DNA of 64,000 nt from positions 22,444,627 to 22,508,626 of the forward strand of contig OU862922.1 in assembly GCA_917880885.1 (NCBI GenBank). Direction: 5' to 3'. The translations under genes and the position numbers were made by a program. Below are positions 10,701-22,328 of the stretch, piece by piece. Origin of the DNA: Limnephilus marmoratus (taxonomy: Eukaryota > Arthropoda > Insecta > Trichoptera > Limnephilidae). Position 1 is the first letter of the stretch. The number at the start of each line of letters is the position of its first letter. The notes beneath the pieces are model-generated. The model was not told where the DNA came from. It did not search any database and worked only from the letters and a program-made list of their open reading frames with translations.

Positions 10701-10920
10701 TCACTGCTTCCAAACCCCAAACGGTTGGGAGCAGTTCCAATCCTTGTGCGATATCACATAAGAAGCTAATGTTGGTGCTATCACAGAACTCGCACAGATG
10801 CATTGCTTGCATACAACATATGTAAAACTTATTATTCGACTTCAAAAACCGAAAAAAAGAAGTGAAATCGAAAAGAATAACATAAAGAATACTGAAAACT
10901 TTAAGGATATTCTAATTATT

Positions 10921-11185
10921 ATTTTTTTTACGTGAGCTCCACACAGGAGGCCCTAAGGAAAATAATTTCCCTCAGGGCCTATGTCATCTTTGGGGATGCT
11001 TTGTGGAGGGCTTTTTAAGGATAGGAAGGAGAGGAGAGTTCTGGGAAGGAAAAGGGTTTAAGGGGTGGGTAGGAATCTGGGGTTCAGTGTGTCCTGGTCA
11101 TCCGCCTCCAAGACCTAGACAAACCTCACCCCATGAACCCGGGCACCCCTGCTATATCACTAAACCCATCCAACCACTTGGGGAG
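10921..11185 (-). mobile_element. SINE-like family L2, short subtype (copy a)
   Basis: The minus-strand 3' end carries the same double stem-loop and A tail as LINE family L1. The inner part (GGCGGATGACCAGGACACAC) is the short subtype, shared with 20720-21016 and the fragment at the window end. It is truncated at its 5' side near 11185. Confidence 0.75.
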
Positions 11186-11761
11186 GTTATTATTCACATT
11201 TGTTATTCACATCCAATTATTCATTAATGTTGTCATTGTTGTATCCTTTTTTCACTAAAAAAACAATTAGATAGCTGGCGTAAGCTGTTTCTCAGTGACG
11301 CTTTCGAGGACATTACTGTCAGAAATGTATACATATGCACACATACATGCAATACTAAGTGTATGTGTGTTATTCGCATAAACTCTAAAATGTAACAAAA
11401 TCACGAATCATTCACGTAACATTGTGCATACATATTAAAAAAAAAATTATGCTTTTTGGTTTTCTACTACACGGCATATTAGAATCAAATGTTTTAGGTT
11501 TGCTTCCAGAACAAAATATACACATAAAATCAAAGTTTTTTTTACATAATATCTACTTACCTCTACTTTCAATTTTCGAGCCATCTCTTGGACCGGTTAT
11601 TAGCCAAGTTTTAGAGAAATGCGTATGTATGATAGAGTACCACTAAAAGTAATTTCATGCATTGCCATCGACAGCGAATCTGTCTTCCGAGTTTCAGCTC
11701 GATAGGATGTCGGCAAGTTGATTAATTTCCACTTTCAAGATTTGCATTAATTCATTCATAA
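11186..11761. other. Intergenic
   Basis: Nothing recognised. Confidence 0.4.
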
Positions 11762-11894
11762 ATTTATTTATTTATTTATTTATTTAATTTACGCCAAGAC
11801 AGTACAATTTTAACAATTTTAATGAAAACAATACCGAACTTCAAATAGATGTATTTAAAAAAAAAATCAGATGAAGTAATATTATTAACAATAA
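11762..11894 (-). mobile_element. Probable LINE 3' end with (AAAT)n tail
   Basis: The (TTTA)n run at 11762-11786 followed by TTACGCCAAGACAG looks like a minus-strand tail of the same style as the jockey-like element ending at 29961. No coding part remains. Confidence 0.4.
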
Positions 11895-12222
11895 CATCAC
11901 ACAGAAACTCACAGTACCTACAAAGGGGAAACTGGTAACAAACTGAAACTCAATATGCATCATATTTGGAATCGATTTTATGATGTGATTTTTTTTTAAT
12001 TTGAGCTTTTATTTTCGAGTAAATCTAGTCCAGCTTAAAAGTGAAAAATTCGAACACTAGGCGGTTTAGAGTCGTTTAAAATGCGTCATAGCCTTGGAAC
12101 CGGCTGCAAAAGTTTATAGTTTCCGAAAAAGATGCCACAGATAAAAAAAAAGTTGTTTTGATTTCTCCATCAATTGTGTTATCTGTTTACCGCTAGTACT
12201 ACGAGTTTTCGACACCGTGTAT
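11895..12222. mobile_element. MITE family M2, degenerate copy
   Basis: The ends are inverted relatives of GGAAACTCGTAGTAC and GGGAAACTGG. The interior shares TTGAGCTTTTATTTTCGAGT and AACACTAGGCGGTT with the better copy at 58291-58676. Confidence 0.6.
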
Positions 12223-13028
12223 AATAAGCCTTTTGCGCAACACAAATTGTTTGAGAAACATATTCAGACTTTTTCCTTTCAGGACAAAAGAAAATAAAAG
12301 GCAAGACGAGTAAGGTAAGCGAGTAGAATCTCAGTTCGTACGCGAGTACCTACCGGTAAGACGGAGCAACTAATTTTAGCATATTTTTATGACCTATAAA
12401 CATGCATCCAGGTTTTATGTCCCAGGATCCATGAATGCATCGGATTCATCCAATTGCGAAAGATTAGTTTGATTTTAAAAGGGGGCTCCACTTTTATGAT
12501 ATTATTTAAATTTCGAATTTTAACGGCGCTCCGTCGCGCGTCTCCCGCCATATTGGAAATGGAAGCTTAATTTGGCGCCTTAAATAAAGTCGTAAAAACA
12601 GGATACAGTCGTGATGGCTTCCGTTTACAGCGGGGACTTATTGTACAAAAATACATTTATTTTTATTTATTTCTATGCCCGTATTTACAATGAACATATG
12701 ATAAGTGTAATATATCAAACTAGTGGTTCATGTTCATAATATAAGACTAACTGCAAACGATGGACTTATAATTCCCAGATACCTAAATAAATACGGTCAA
12801 AGTCAAAGAACTCTAGAATACCTTGTTCCAATAATTTACAACATGTTAGCCAACGCAATAAAAAGCTGTGAGTTGAGTTTCAGCAGGAAATGTACGTTAA
12901 AAATTGGTTAAGTGAAATACCTTTTTTGTACTAATCTCTGTTTTTCCGCTCTTCGTTTTAATGTTTTTTCCATCATTTTTTTCTTTTTATTTCTTTCATT
13001 TTCTCTGTTTCTGTATTTCTTATCTATA
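12223..13028. other. Intergenic
   Basis: No gene supported. The short frame at 12723-12911 has no recognisable domain. Confidence 0.4.
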
Positions 13029-13161
13029 TATCTCCTACTACCACCACAGAAAGCCGAAAATGTTGCTTGTGTTGTGATGGAGGACTTAGCCAGCCGAGGA
13101 ATTGAACACGCGACGCCCGGATGGGATCCAAGCGCTATGCCCACTCAACCACTGACCAGTC
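13029..13161 (-). mobile_element. tRNA-derived SINE, type A (copy 1)
   Basis: On the minus strand the head reads GACTGGTCAGTGGTTGAGTG with B box GTGTTCAATTCCTCGG. The body is CCTCCATCACAACACAAGCA then TTTCGGCTTTCTGTGGTGG. It matches 44137-44333 and 62760-62957 but is cut short before their TTGGGTTATTCGTAACCC segment. Confidence 0.8.
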
Positions 13162-14821
13162 GAAATAATAAATAAAATGTAATAATGTGTATATTTTATG
13201 TACCTGTCTCAATTTAAAAAAAGTAAATGTCAAAAGAACCCGTTGACAAACTGATACCAATCAGTTTAACGGGACTTAATTTAAAAATGTAAAAAACTGT
13301 AAATAAATAATAAAGGAATTTTATTAATAAAAAAAACTCCGTGTTGTAACTCCACCTTAAACACGCTGTTCTAGTGTTTTATTATTATGTAACGAAGAAC
13401 AAAATAATAAACTATTGGTTACTCAAAATAGGGGGATGGCGATGCTTTTGCAGTGCAATACTTTGATTAGAGTTAAAATTATTTTTACCAAATCTAAATA
13501 TGATGACCACTAAACGAGATATACCTAATTTATAAAACGTTAACAATGATTTACAGACTTTAAAACAATATGCTCTCTAATTATCTGGGACATATTATCT
13601 AATATTTTGTACTATATCTAACGGGAGATTGCCGAGATTTTAGGCTTGCCAAAACTAAAATTTACGTGCACACAAAAGTGCAAACACCCAAAGTGTTTTA
13701 TAAAGGACCAAACTTTATAATAACTCGTAACAACCTACCAAAAGCCAGAAAGCCGTGCTGTACAAGATGTGCTGTACATTGCGATTTTTTTTTAAATTAC
13801 CAAAATTATTTTATTTATTCTCATACTAATTAATAATAATAATGATTTACATAACGCCGTTTGTGAAATCGCCTTAAGATATGTAAATATAACATTTGTT
13901 AAATTTATTTTTTTATTATTTTATGTATTTTTTTCTACTAGATAAAATAATCTAGGTTAGTTTTTTTTATATCATATATATTTCACATATCATAAAATAT
14001 TAATTTGCATATAACAACCACCATATTGGGCTCACGCCCGTATCATGACAGTCGTATATAGGTTATATTAAAATGTAATAATAAGAATAGTACCTACCTA
14101 AATGTAAAACATTATCGAAACAAACATATATCAAACATGACAAAAAAATGGAAACTAAAATTAAACTGATTAAAGATATAGTAAGTAATAAAATATTCAA
14201 ATAATATTAAAATAACAAGATTTAAAAAATCTCAAAAGTGTATTACAAGATTTCCCCTTTGAAAGTTGTCAAAATCACACAATTCATTGCGCGTTCACAG
14301 AGCGGTGAAGAGCTCCCAAAAAGAAATAGGTACCGACCAACTTAAAATATGTGAAAAAATCTTGCTTGTAAAAAAAAAGATGTTGAAAGTGGGAAAAGTT
14401 TTTCTAGTTGGACGGGAACCGGAATAAGTTTTAAATTTTTTGGCCCAAAATTTCTGCATAATAAATAGCACACCAACAGGACTTTTGATGATGTTCGATG
14501 TAAATAACAAACCACAGTATAAAACTATAAATCTACATGCAGTGTTTGAATACATAAAGAGGCCCTTTAGACAAAAATGAAATAATATTCAAAGCATTTT
14601 TGCACATGGTAGACCCAATATTTATAAAGCAGATGGCGATGTTGCGGAAAACGCATCGTCATAAGCAGATAATAAAATGCATAATGCATCATAATTTCGG
14701 CATATTAAATTCATCGCAAAATTGTCGGGCCTGCCTTGCGTAAAAAATATATGTACCTACGAAACAGATAACTTAGATTTCTTTAGCGATACCTATACCT
14801 ACATGACTAACTAACTAAGAG
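13162..14821. other. AT-rich intergenic stretch
   Basis: No gene, RNA or repeat ends recognised. The minus-strand frame at 14295-14555 shows no known motif. Confidence 0.4.
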
Positions 14822-15176
14822 GAATGAGCGAGCACTGGACGTTTTTGAAAGAAAAAAATTGAGACGCATCTTCGGACAGGTTCTAGAAAATGGATTTTGG
14901 CGCAGACTATATAACAATGAGCTCTATACTTTGTTTAAGGAGCAAAACGTCGCAAAATTTATAAAACTGGGAAGACTTCGGTGGTTGGGTCATGTGGAGA
15001 GAATGACCGAGCATCAAGCACCAAAGTCCCTGCTGAACTCAAAACCAATAGGGCGAAGGAGCCTGGGAAGACCAAGACTAAGATGGAGCGACAACGTCCT
15101 CACAGACATATCTATCTTGGAGCTTCTAAACCGAGATTAGTGGAGGAAGACTCTTGAGGATACTTATATGTAAAGT
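14822..15176 (+). pseudogene. RTE-type LINE, ORF2 C-terminal fragment
   Basis: The frame reads ERALDVFERKKLRRIFG, continues NGFWRRLYNNELY, then GRLRWLGHVERM and GRRSLGRPRLRW, the well-known C-terminal signature of RTE/endonuclease-reverse-transcriptase LINEs. A stop at 15138-15140 is followed in frame by WRKT, so the stop is probably a mutation. The endonuclease and RT domains are absent. Dead 5'-truncated copy. Confidence 0.85.
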
Positions 15177-15522
15177 AGTCGGTTTAGAAAAAATACGGTA
15201 TACCTACTCGTATTTATCTGTTTAAAAAAAAAAATATAACTAAGTGACCCCGAAGAGGTGTGCAAAGTGGAGGTACCGCCGACTAACAAACGAATAAAGC
15301 ATGTTTTACTCAAATGTACCAAAGATAAAACTACTTCTCTATGAACTGATACCAGAGTCATAAGTTTAAATAAATCGACACTGTAATTAAAAAAAATCGA
15401 TGGTATCATTACTGACTTATTATTAAAGGTATTTTGAAGTCGATTTTAGGTTTAAAATTGGTAAATAATTCATAAAAAATTATAATTTCATAATAATTAT
15501 AATTCAGTCTAATTATAATAAT

Positions 15523-15570
15523 TATAGTAATAATTATTAATAATTAATAATTATAATAATTATTACTATA
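15523..15570. repeat. AT-only palindrome
   Basis: TATAGTAATAATTATTAATA reads into its own reverse complement, giving a near-perfect 48-bp inverted repeat made almost only of A and T. Confidence 0.7.
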
Positions 15571-16433
15571 ATCATTACTATACCTGTCGGAGGATCAACT
15601 GTCAGGTCCCCTACATGAAATATTTAATTAAAAAAAAAATATTTATGAAAATTGCATAATTTGTAATAAAACAATTTATTTAAACATTTTTGTATAATTA
15701 ATATCATTAAAATCATTTTGAGCAGGATTTGCTGTGTTGATCAGTTGATTCCAGAAATTTAAGGGTTGAATGAAGTGTTACAAAATATGTAGGTATTTTT
15801 TTATTTGTGACAAATCCGTGATTTTTAACGTTGTAACAATTTTAATAAGTACGAAGTACAAGTACATACGAATAAAGCAGCAAATATAAATGATAATGCT
15901 ACAGTAGAAATGCATTATTGCAAATAAATAACGCCAACCTTCTATTCCTCGTCACGAATCACTTTGCAAAATGCGCCCATCATTCCGGACTCTATGACTT
16001 GCAGGTTATATCAGTAGCTACCCCTATTCCCTACAATTCCCCAGTACTCCCTAATCCCGCCCTCTTATAATTAATTAATTTCGTCTCCTTCGCAATTTAT
16101 TCTACGGAGAATTGACTTACGAAGAAGTTTAGTCCCGTTCCTAATTTAAATAGATCTCCGAGACCACGTGATTGATGAACGAACGCGAGGTCCTTGTATA
16201 CCATGACGATTTATTTAGAATTCGTGGGGTCTTATTAATGTGCGTTATTAAATGTTTTATGGTAGAGGTATCATAAATTAATGCATTTTTTCGGAACAAA
16301 CGGTTAGAAGCAGAGTGTACAAAGGCGTCTGGTTCCCGCCAAATCGTCTTGAGTTCAATTATTGCTCTGCCAGTCCGACATTTTTGCGTAAGCAACATTT
16401 CCCGTTAATAATTTGTTTTCGATTGTTCGTCAC
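15571..16433. other. Intergenic
   Basis: Nothing recognised. Confidence 0.4.
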
Positions 16434-16636
16434 GGTGACCGTACAATTCAGAAACATGCAACTTCATCACCTCCTTTGAAAAGGTTTTAAAAATGATGGA
16501 AAATTATTAAAAAAATTATTGAATAGTTTACAATAGTTAAGGTTAGGTTAAGGGGCTATTTTAATTTTTTTTCATACCTCTTTAAAGAGATGTTGAAATG
16601 CCACTCTGTTGAGTTATTGTGGAACCGTTTGTCACC
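16434..16636. mobile_element. Short TIR element (MITE family M1, copy 2)
   Basis: Ends GGTGACCGTACAATTCAG and, inverted, GGTGACAAACGGTTCCAC. Inner arms CACCTCCTTTGAAAAGG versus ATCTCTTTAAAGAGG. The centre holds GTTAAGGTTAGGTTAAGG. Confidence 0.65.
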
Positions 16637-16779
16637 CACCAATAAATACAATGTCGCTATTTTATTACGGATGTGTACCTAATTTATTTTTGGAATAAAT
16701 CGATAACAGCCAAAAAAACGAGTGTGCTTTAGACCACACGACTGTAGTAAAACATCTTTAGCTCCATCCATATGATAGG

Positions 16780-16965
16780 AAGAGAGAAAGAAAATGTGCG
16801 CGCGCACTGCTCTCTTGCGCCTACAATGTGATACAGACAATAGGCCTGCACTGTGTCGTAGATATACGAAACGTAACTGGCTATGAGAGAAAGAGAGAAA
16901 GAAAATGTGCTCGCACCTCTCTCTCTTGCCCCTACAGTAATATACGAAACGTAACTCTCTCTCTT
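16780..16965 (+). repeat. Duplicated AGAGAAAGAAAATGTGC segment
   Basis: Two units each run GAGAGAAAGAAAATGTGC, C(G/T)CGCAC, CTCTCTTG, CCCCTACA-like, then ATACGAAACGTAACT. The purine-rich and pyrimidine-rich halves of a unit could fold on each other. Confidence 0.6.
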
Positions 16966-17059
16966 TCTATCTTAACTAACTTATATCTCCCTCTAAATTA
17001 CCGTATCTCGTCACGCATTCACCAGCTTACTCACCAAGTCAAGCGTGCATAAAGAAGTT

Positions 17060-18300
17060 TTAATTAAGTTTTTCTAAAAAAAAGAGTAATAATTTTCATT
17101 CAATCTTTAAAAAATATCTATAATATCATATTTATAAGTCACTAACACCCGCACAACACTGGAGGTTTCCACCGCATACCCGCCCCGGTATAAGTAACTT
17201 ATGGTTACTCCTTCAGGGCTCTCACAAGGAAGCTAATTTTTTTTTTATTTGAACGTCTCTACATTTAATTAAACGAAGCTAGACCCCCAATGTCCCCGCA
17301 TACGGTGTTAACGAGCAGTATGCAAGTGCTTTATATGTACAGGTTAGTATTAAATAATTAAATAAATATATACATTACCTCTTTCTTTGGGGAAAAGCAG
17401 AGGGCATAAATAAAATTTTCAAGTGTAGGCGGGATGCCTACCCTGCCAGTTTATTGAACATAAAAGACATCACTCAATTTTCATGTGGTTGCTGCCCGCA
17501 CAACAATTGAGTGTTTGGTCGGAGTATAGCCTTCGTACGATCGAACTTGCTGAAAATTGGGGGGAAATTAGAAATGATCCCGTTCCAATGGCCAGGCAAA
17601 GGAAGAATAATAAAAATTCGGCTGGCGGTTTCACCTACAAGCAATCAAATTTGCAGAGGCCCTGCATGCAGTCCTGCAGGCCCTTGAATGGGCCGTACAA
17701 GTTAAATTTTTAAATGCCTACCTAATTCTATTAGTACACCAAATGTATATTTAATAATCCACTAAAATGCCAACTAATGCACTAGATTAGATCTAAACAG
17801 AGTTTGTTGTTGAAAGAACATGAAAAGGGGATAAACACAGAGTAAAAGAACATTACAGGAGCTTAATTTTAATTACCAGGACACGTGACAGATCAACGCT
17901 TCCCGGTGTGAACACGTGAACAGCAAATGTTTTGAATGACCATTTACTTTCCATTTATTTTATCTTCGAAGAGAAATTAAACTGATTTCACGGGACGATG
18001 AGTAGAAATAGCGTTGCAAAATGTATAAACTCTCAAAGCATTTCCATCATAAGCTTTAAACTTTCCACGATAATGTAAAAAATATTTCTAACACTCAGTT
18101 AAAGCGTCGTTAAAGCCGGGAACCTATTTGCTAATAGAAATTTATATAATCCTCCAGTTCAAACCTTAACAAAAATTATTTATTCAACTTTATTAATTAC
18201 ATTACATCCTGTGTTGAAGGTCGTTATATCATTGTTTTCAATAAAATTATTATATTATTATTATTTTTTTTAATTTTTTGAGTAAAATTTCAAATTATAA
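17060..18300. other. Intergenic
   Basis: No supported gene. The frame at 17483-17713 has no recognisable domain. Confidence 0.4.
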
Positions 18301-18357
18301 TATTTAATTAAATGAAGACAATATTAGCGAAAACTCGATGGAGACAGAAAAAGATAT

Positions 18358-18430
18358 TGGCTCCACTGGGACTGGAACCCAGGATCCTTTGCTTACATGG
18401 CAAGTGCTCTACCAACTGAGCTACGGAACC
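18358..18430 (-). tRNA. tRNA-Thr-like (TGT), left arm copy
   Basis: A 73-base cloverleaf on the minus strand. Acceptor GGTTCCG/TGGAGCC, D arm GCTC..GAGC, anticodon loop CATGTAA giving TGT. The T stem CTGGG/CCCAG is perfect here, but the B box reads GGTTCCAGTCC, one base off consensus. Position 33 is A instead of the near-universal T, and pair 27-43 is a mismatch, so function is doubtful. Confidence 0.6.
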
Positions 18431-18444
18431 TGGTTCCGAATACT

Positions 18445-18517
18445 GGTTCCGTAGCTCAGTTGGTAGAGCACTTGCCATGTAAGCAAAGGGTCTGGGGTTC
18501 GAGTCCCAGTGGAGCCA
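18445..18517 (+). tRNA. tRNA-Thr-like (TGT), right arm copy
   Basis: A 73-base cloverleaf with a consensus A box (TAGCTCAGTTGGTAGAG) and B box (GGTTCGAGTCC), so Pol III transcription is plausible. A T5 terminator follows within 10 bases. The anticodon loop CATGTAA has A at position 33, and the T stem has one mismatch (TGGGG/CCCAG). Either a decaying tRNA gene or the promoter head of a mobile element. Confidence 0.6.
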
Positions 18518-18583
18518 ATATCTTTTTCTGATTTTTCTGTCTCCATTGAGTTTTCGCTAATATTGTCTTCATTTAATTAAATT

Positions 18584-19541
18584 AAATAATTATTACTGAA
18601 TAGTTATTATAAATCCTACACTTCAATCTGAATAATAATAATATTAAGAACTCTCTTTTTTGACGTCCCAAAGTCCAGTTATCTAAGCTTTGAACTTATC
18701 CGCTTATCAAAAATATCATTTTAATCATTGATGAATAAAATAAAATTATATTCCAAAATTCCGAAATTACCATATACAATTTCTAATTGAGCCATTTGGA
18801 TGGTGTCTAAAATGCATAAAATATGCGATTTAAAAGGTTACAAAATAAACTATTCATTTGTTAGTATGTGGTAGATGGTACCTACCTACTAAACTTTTTC
18901 GAAGTATCCCATCCCAAGTTCCTCCACGTAGATACTTCCTTAAATCTGATCGTGATCCACTTAAATAAACTACAAAATATACCAAACAATTTATAAAAAT
19001 TGAACAAAACAAATCCATAGACAAAGCCGAGTTCTCACAACCCAAAAAGCTCCTGCACTACACCGGTCACGTGACCCCAGCGTGAGGGGTTGATTGAATT
19101 CTCCACAGGTGGTGTAAATAAACAGCCATTCTATCATCGTGCAGTCCCATTCAAGGAGTCATTAGCCGTGAGGGATGACGTGATTCAACATTAATTATAT
19201 TATTTACACGGTAGGAACATCGATTTATTGACTGTTTATGGGAACCGCCTGAAAAATGAAAAGAATCGAAGATTTTTTTGTTTACTTTAAACCTCAATAT
19301 TTTTTTTTTTTGAAAATATAATCTATGTCTACTCCTTTTGTTCTCTGTAAAAAAATATATATGAAATGTAAAAAAATTATCTTATATGCACGCGGTTTTT
19401 TGTAATAGTGTTTTCGTGAGTATTGTTTATGAAGATAATGTTTTCCATTTATTAATTCCATTATCATTTTTTTTTAATCCGTGCATTCCATATAGGCACG
19501 TAAGCCCTGCTATCTATTACCCGTATAAAAATATAAATAAT
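18584..19541. other. Intergenic
   Basis: No gene or repeat ends recognised. Confidence 0.4.
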
Positions 19542-20657
19542 TCTAATTTTAATATATAAAACAAAGTCGGGTTAGTTACACTATTTATAACTCGAGATCG
19601 GCTGGACCGATTTTGATGATCTTTGATTTGTTGGATTTGTCTCCGCTCCGGATAACATAATAACTATTAAAACATCGCAAAAATTCACGAAAAAGAAAGT
19701 TATGAAGAAAATTTAATTTTTCATACATTTTATATGGAACGAATTCTCATATTTTGAAAGAACTGCAGCATTATTGTGATAGGTATTTTCCAAAAATTCA
19801 AAAACGTGAAATGTCAATGCGTTGATTGTTGCGCATTTGTTTTTAATCATATAATGCTGCCCTTCTTTCTTACACACTCAATGTCAATAGTCGAAAATGA
19901 AACAAATGGTGAACTATGTCTGCACACCTCCAAAGGAAAAATGCAATAATTATAATAAATCTCTGAAATGAAACGCATTTTTTTACATAAGCTCCACACA
20001 GGAGGCCCTGAGGAAAATAATTTCTCTCAGGACCTATGTCATCTTAGGGGATGCTGTGTGGAGGATCTTTTTAAGGAATGGGGAGGATAGAAAGTTCTGG
20101 GAAGGAAAAAGGTATGAGGGGTGGGTAGGAATCTGGGGGTCAGTGTGTTCGGGAGTGACGGACGTATGAATCCGTCCCTCCAACTTTGGTGCAAGGCAAT
20201 GGGTCGAGAGAGTCCGGCTGGAAAGGTCAAAAGGTCTCCCTTAACCAGTCTCTCTCGATTCGGCCCGCCACACAGCAGGTGGGCAGACACATCTGCCGCC
20301 AAGACCCGCACAAAAGTCACCCCATGAACCCGGGCACCCCTGCTAAATCACCAAACGTAGCGAACCACTTGGGATGACCTATGGCAGAGGTGTTGGCTAA
20401 CCAATAAATGGTTCCCGGGGCGGCAGCACCGGTATCCGCTTCCTTAGAAAATTTCCCGTAAGTAAGTGGAAAAGTAAGAAAATCACAAAAAATATAAATC
20501 CGTACACAACGCCATCTCTGATACTGATAAAAACAAAACACGGATGGATGGGCATCGATAATTGCTTCTATGTGTAATTTTTTACTTAATAAAAAAACTT
20601 TATTTAATTCAACAGTTATTGATTCTGAGGCGGTACGAAGTTCGTCGGGTCAGCTAG
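19542..20657 (+). mobile_element. Helitron-like element H3 with a nested L2
   Basis: The 5' end reads TCTAATTTTAATATATAAAA and the 3' end GTTCGTCGGGTCAGCTAG before T. The end text GGCGGTACGAAGTTCG is shared with H4. Removing the L2 copy at 19978-20443 leaves about 650 bp. The base before TC is T, not the expected A, so the exact start is uncertain. Confidence 0.65.
19978..20443 (-). mobile_element. SINE-like family L2, long subtype (copy b)
   Basis: Minus-strand element with an A tail at 19978-19984 and the L1-type double stem-loop. The last readable codons before the hairpin (STQHPLR) resemble the L1 C terminus (STQHPR). The head (GCCGCCCCGGGAACC, then TGGTTCGCTACGTTTGGTGA) is unlike L1. 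The middle segment (CCTGCTGTGTGGCGGGCC to CCGGACTCTCTCGACCC) matches 58791-59178. Confidence 0.75.
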
Positions 20658-20719
20658 TTAATATTAATAAAATCAAGTTCCATCCAAGAATCGCTGCTCC
20701 TACGGTCAACGTTCGATTG

Positions 20720-21016
20720 TTTTTTTTTTATTTTTTAACATGAGCTCCACACATATAGCTCCACTATGTCATCTTTGGGGATGCTGTGTGGAGGGTTTTT
20801 TTTAGGGAAAAGAAGGAGAGGAGAATTCTGGGAAGGAAAAGGGTTTAAGGGGTGGGTAGGAATCTGGGGTTTAGTGTGTCCTGGACATCCGCCTCCAAGA
20901 CCTAGACAAACCTCACCCCATGAACCCGGGCACCCCTGCTAAATCGCCAAACGTGGCGAACCACTTGGAGTGACCTATGGCAGAGGTGTTGGTTATCCAT
21001 TAAAGGTTCCCGAGGC
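20720..21016 (-). mobile_element. SINE-like family L2, short subtype (copy c)
   Basis: Tail T run at 20720-20737; the inner hairpin arm is deleted in this copy (CTCCACACATATAGCTCCAC). The rest matches copy a, including GGACACACTAAACCCCAGAT, and reaches GGGAACC-like text at its 5' end. Confidence 0.75.
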
Positions 21017-21893
21017 TTTGTTGGGGTTTGTTTGTTGGGGTAATGGAAAAATTGTGTTTAATATGAAGTTGACTTACCTTTAACTTAGAACAGACGACAG
21101 AGGTCACAAAAAGTAAAGAAATTACAATATTATCTATAATAACAAAAAAACTACCTTATTTACTTGTATTGAATTTTAGATTTGCTATTTTAATGTTTTT
21201 TTAGGAAAAGCACTAATCCCGAGAAATTCTTTAGAAAGTCAACATCTCTCTATTAAAAACAAAATTAAAAATCGTATAGTCTCCAGATATTTAAAACATA
21301 CGTACGTACCTACGTATAATTAAAGTGTAATTAATTATAGTTTTCAGGCAGCGTGTCCCAATATCCCCAAACACAGCTTCGGGACGCCAAAACGTAAAAT
21401 ATTTTAATTGACTTTTTCGGAATTTGAATTATAATATCCCGTGTTCTTTCGCTGGTTCGGGGTAGTTATAATATAGGTATAATATTGTAATAGTGATGTG
21501 ATTGGCATGCGTACATCATTGATAGCCGGCCACGCTATAGTGAGCACTGTAAACTATGATCGGATTATCCAAGCAATAGTAATGGGAAGTACCTACAATC
21601 AATCCACGGGATAATCACATGAATGGATTATCACGCCAGGCAAGTGCCTAACGGGCATACGTCACTTGCTTGTCACGCGATGACAGGTGGACCGTGCCTA
21701 TACCTGTAGTCTGTACAACTGTACAGTACACCTATTAACACCAACCTACTACACATTGTACTTTGTAAATTAGATACCTACTTCGGTTCTTGATTAGATA
21801 CATAATATTATTACGGTACCTATTTGCGGAACTGAGGAGAATATCAATTTGGCTAATAGGGATCCACTCGTCTAAGATACAGTTCAGTAATGC
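21017..21893. other. Intergenic
   Basis: Nothing recognised. Contains clusters of TAGGTACC/GTACC motifs common in this genome. Confidence 0.4.
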
Positions 21894-22328
21894 CTAAGGC
21901 TCTGCAACCGGGCTCGAAAAGAAGAAGATGGAGAGATGAAAAATTACGAATGTTAGAGGAGAGCGCTAACATTTACAGCGACAAAATCGATGCGAAAATT
22001 GCGAAAATGTTTAATAAAACACGACTCGTTTAAAATAGAGCAAAAGATGGGGGTTGTGTCAAGTACAATTAAAAGAAACATTATAAATTTTTTCATACAT
22101 AGATATAACTTTTAAAATATCCGAAACAGACTTGAAAAAAATAATTTTCGGAGCATACTTTGCGATTTTTTTCTATCGAGGGAATTTCATATAATTTGCG
22201 TTTCGGCATGGGCAATGTATAGATATTATCTTCGAAAATAACATATATTTTTTAAAGAGCTTAAAACTTCAAATATTTAAGGGGGATATGCAAGAAATCG
22301 GTGGAAATTCGGGTAGCGGACCCTTAAT
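21894..22328 (+). repeat. Unclassified interspersed repeat R1, copy 1
   Basis: Shares, in the same order and orientation, TAAGGCTCTGCAACCGGG, GAAGAAGATGGAGAGAT, ACACGACTCGTTTAAAATAG, TACTTTGCGATTTTTTTCTA and TAGATATTATCTTC with 47169-47593 and 57240-57620. About 430 bp. No TIR, tRNA box or A tail seen. Confidence 0.8.

Larger units (their letters stand above)
18301..18583. mobile_element. Palindromic element with a tRNA-Thr-like gene in each arm (P1)
   Basis: Left arm 18301-18430 and right arm 18445-18583 are inverted near-copies separated by about 14 bases. Each arm holds a tRNA-like body, then AATATCTTTTTCTG, CTGTCTCCAT, GAGTTTTCGCTAATATTG and TCTTCATTTAATTAAAT. The arms differ at only a few positions plus one roughly 9-base gap in the tail. 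The tail text recurs at 29016-29202, so the whole is a repeat family and not a simple local tRNA duplication. Confidence 0.85.
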
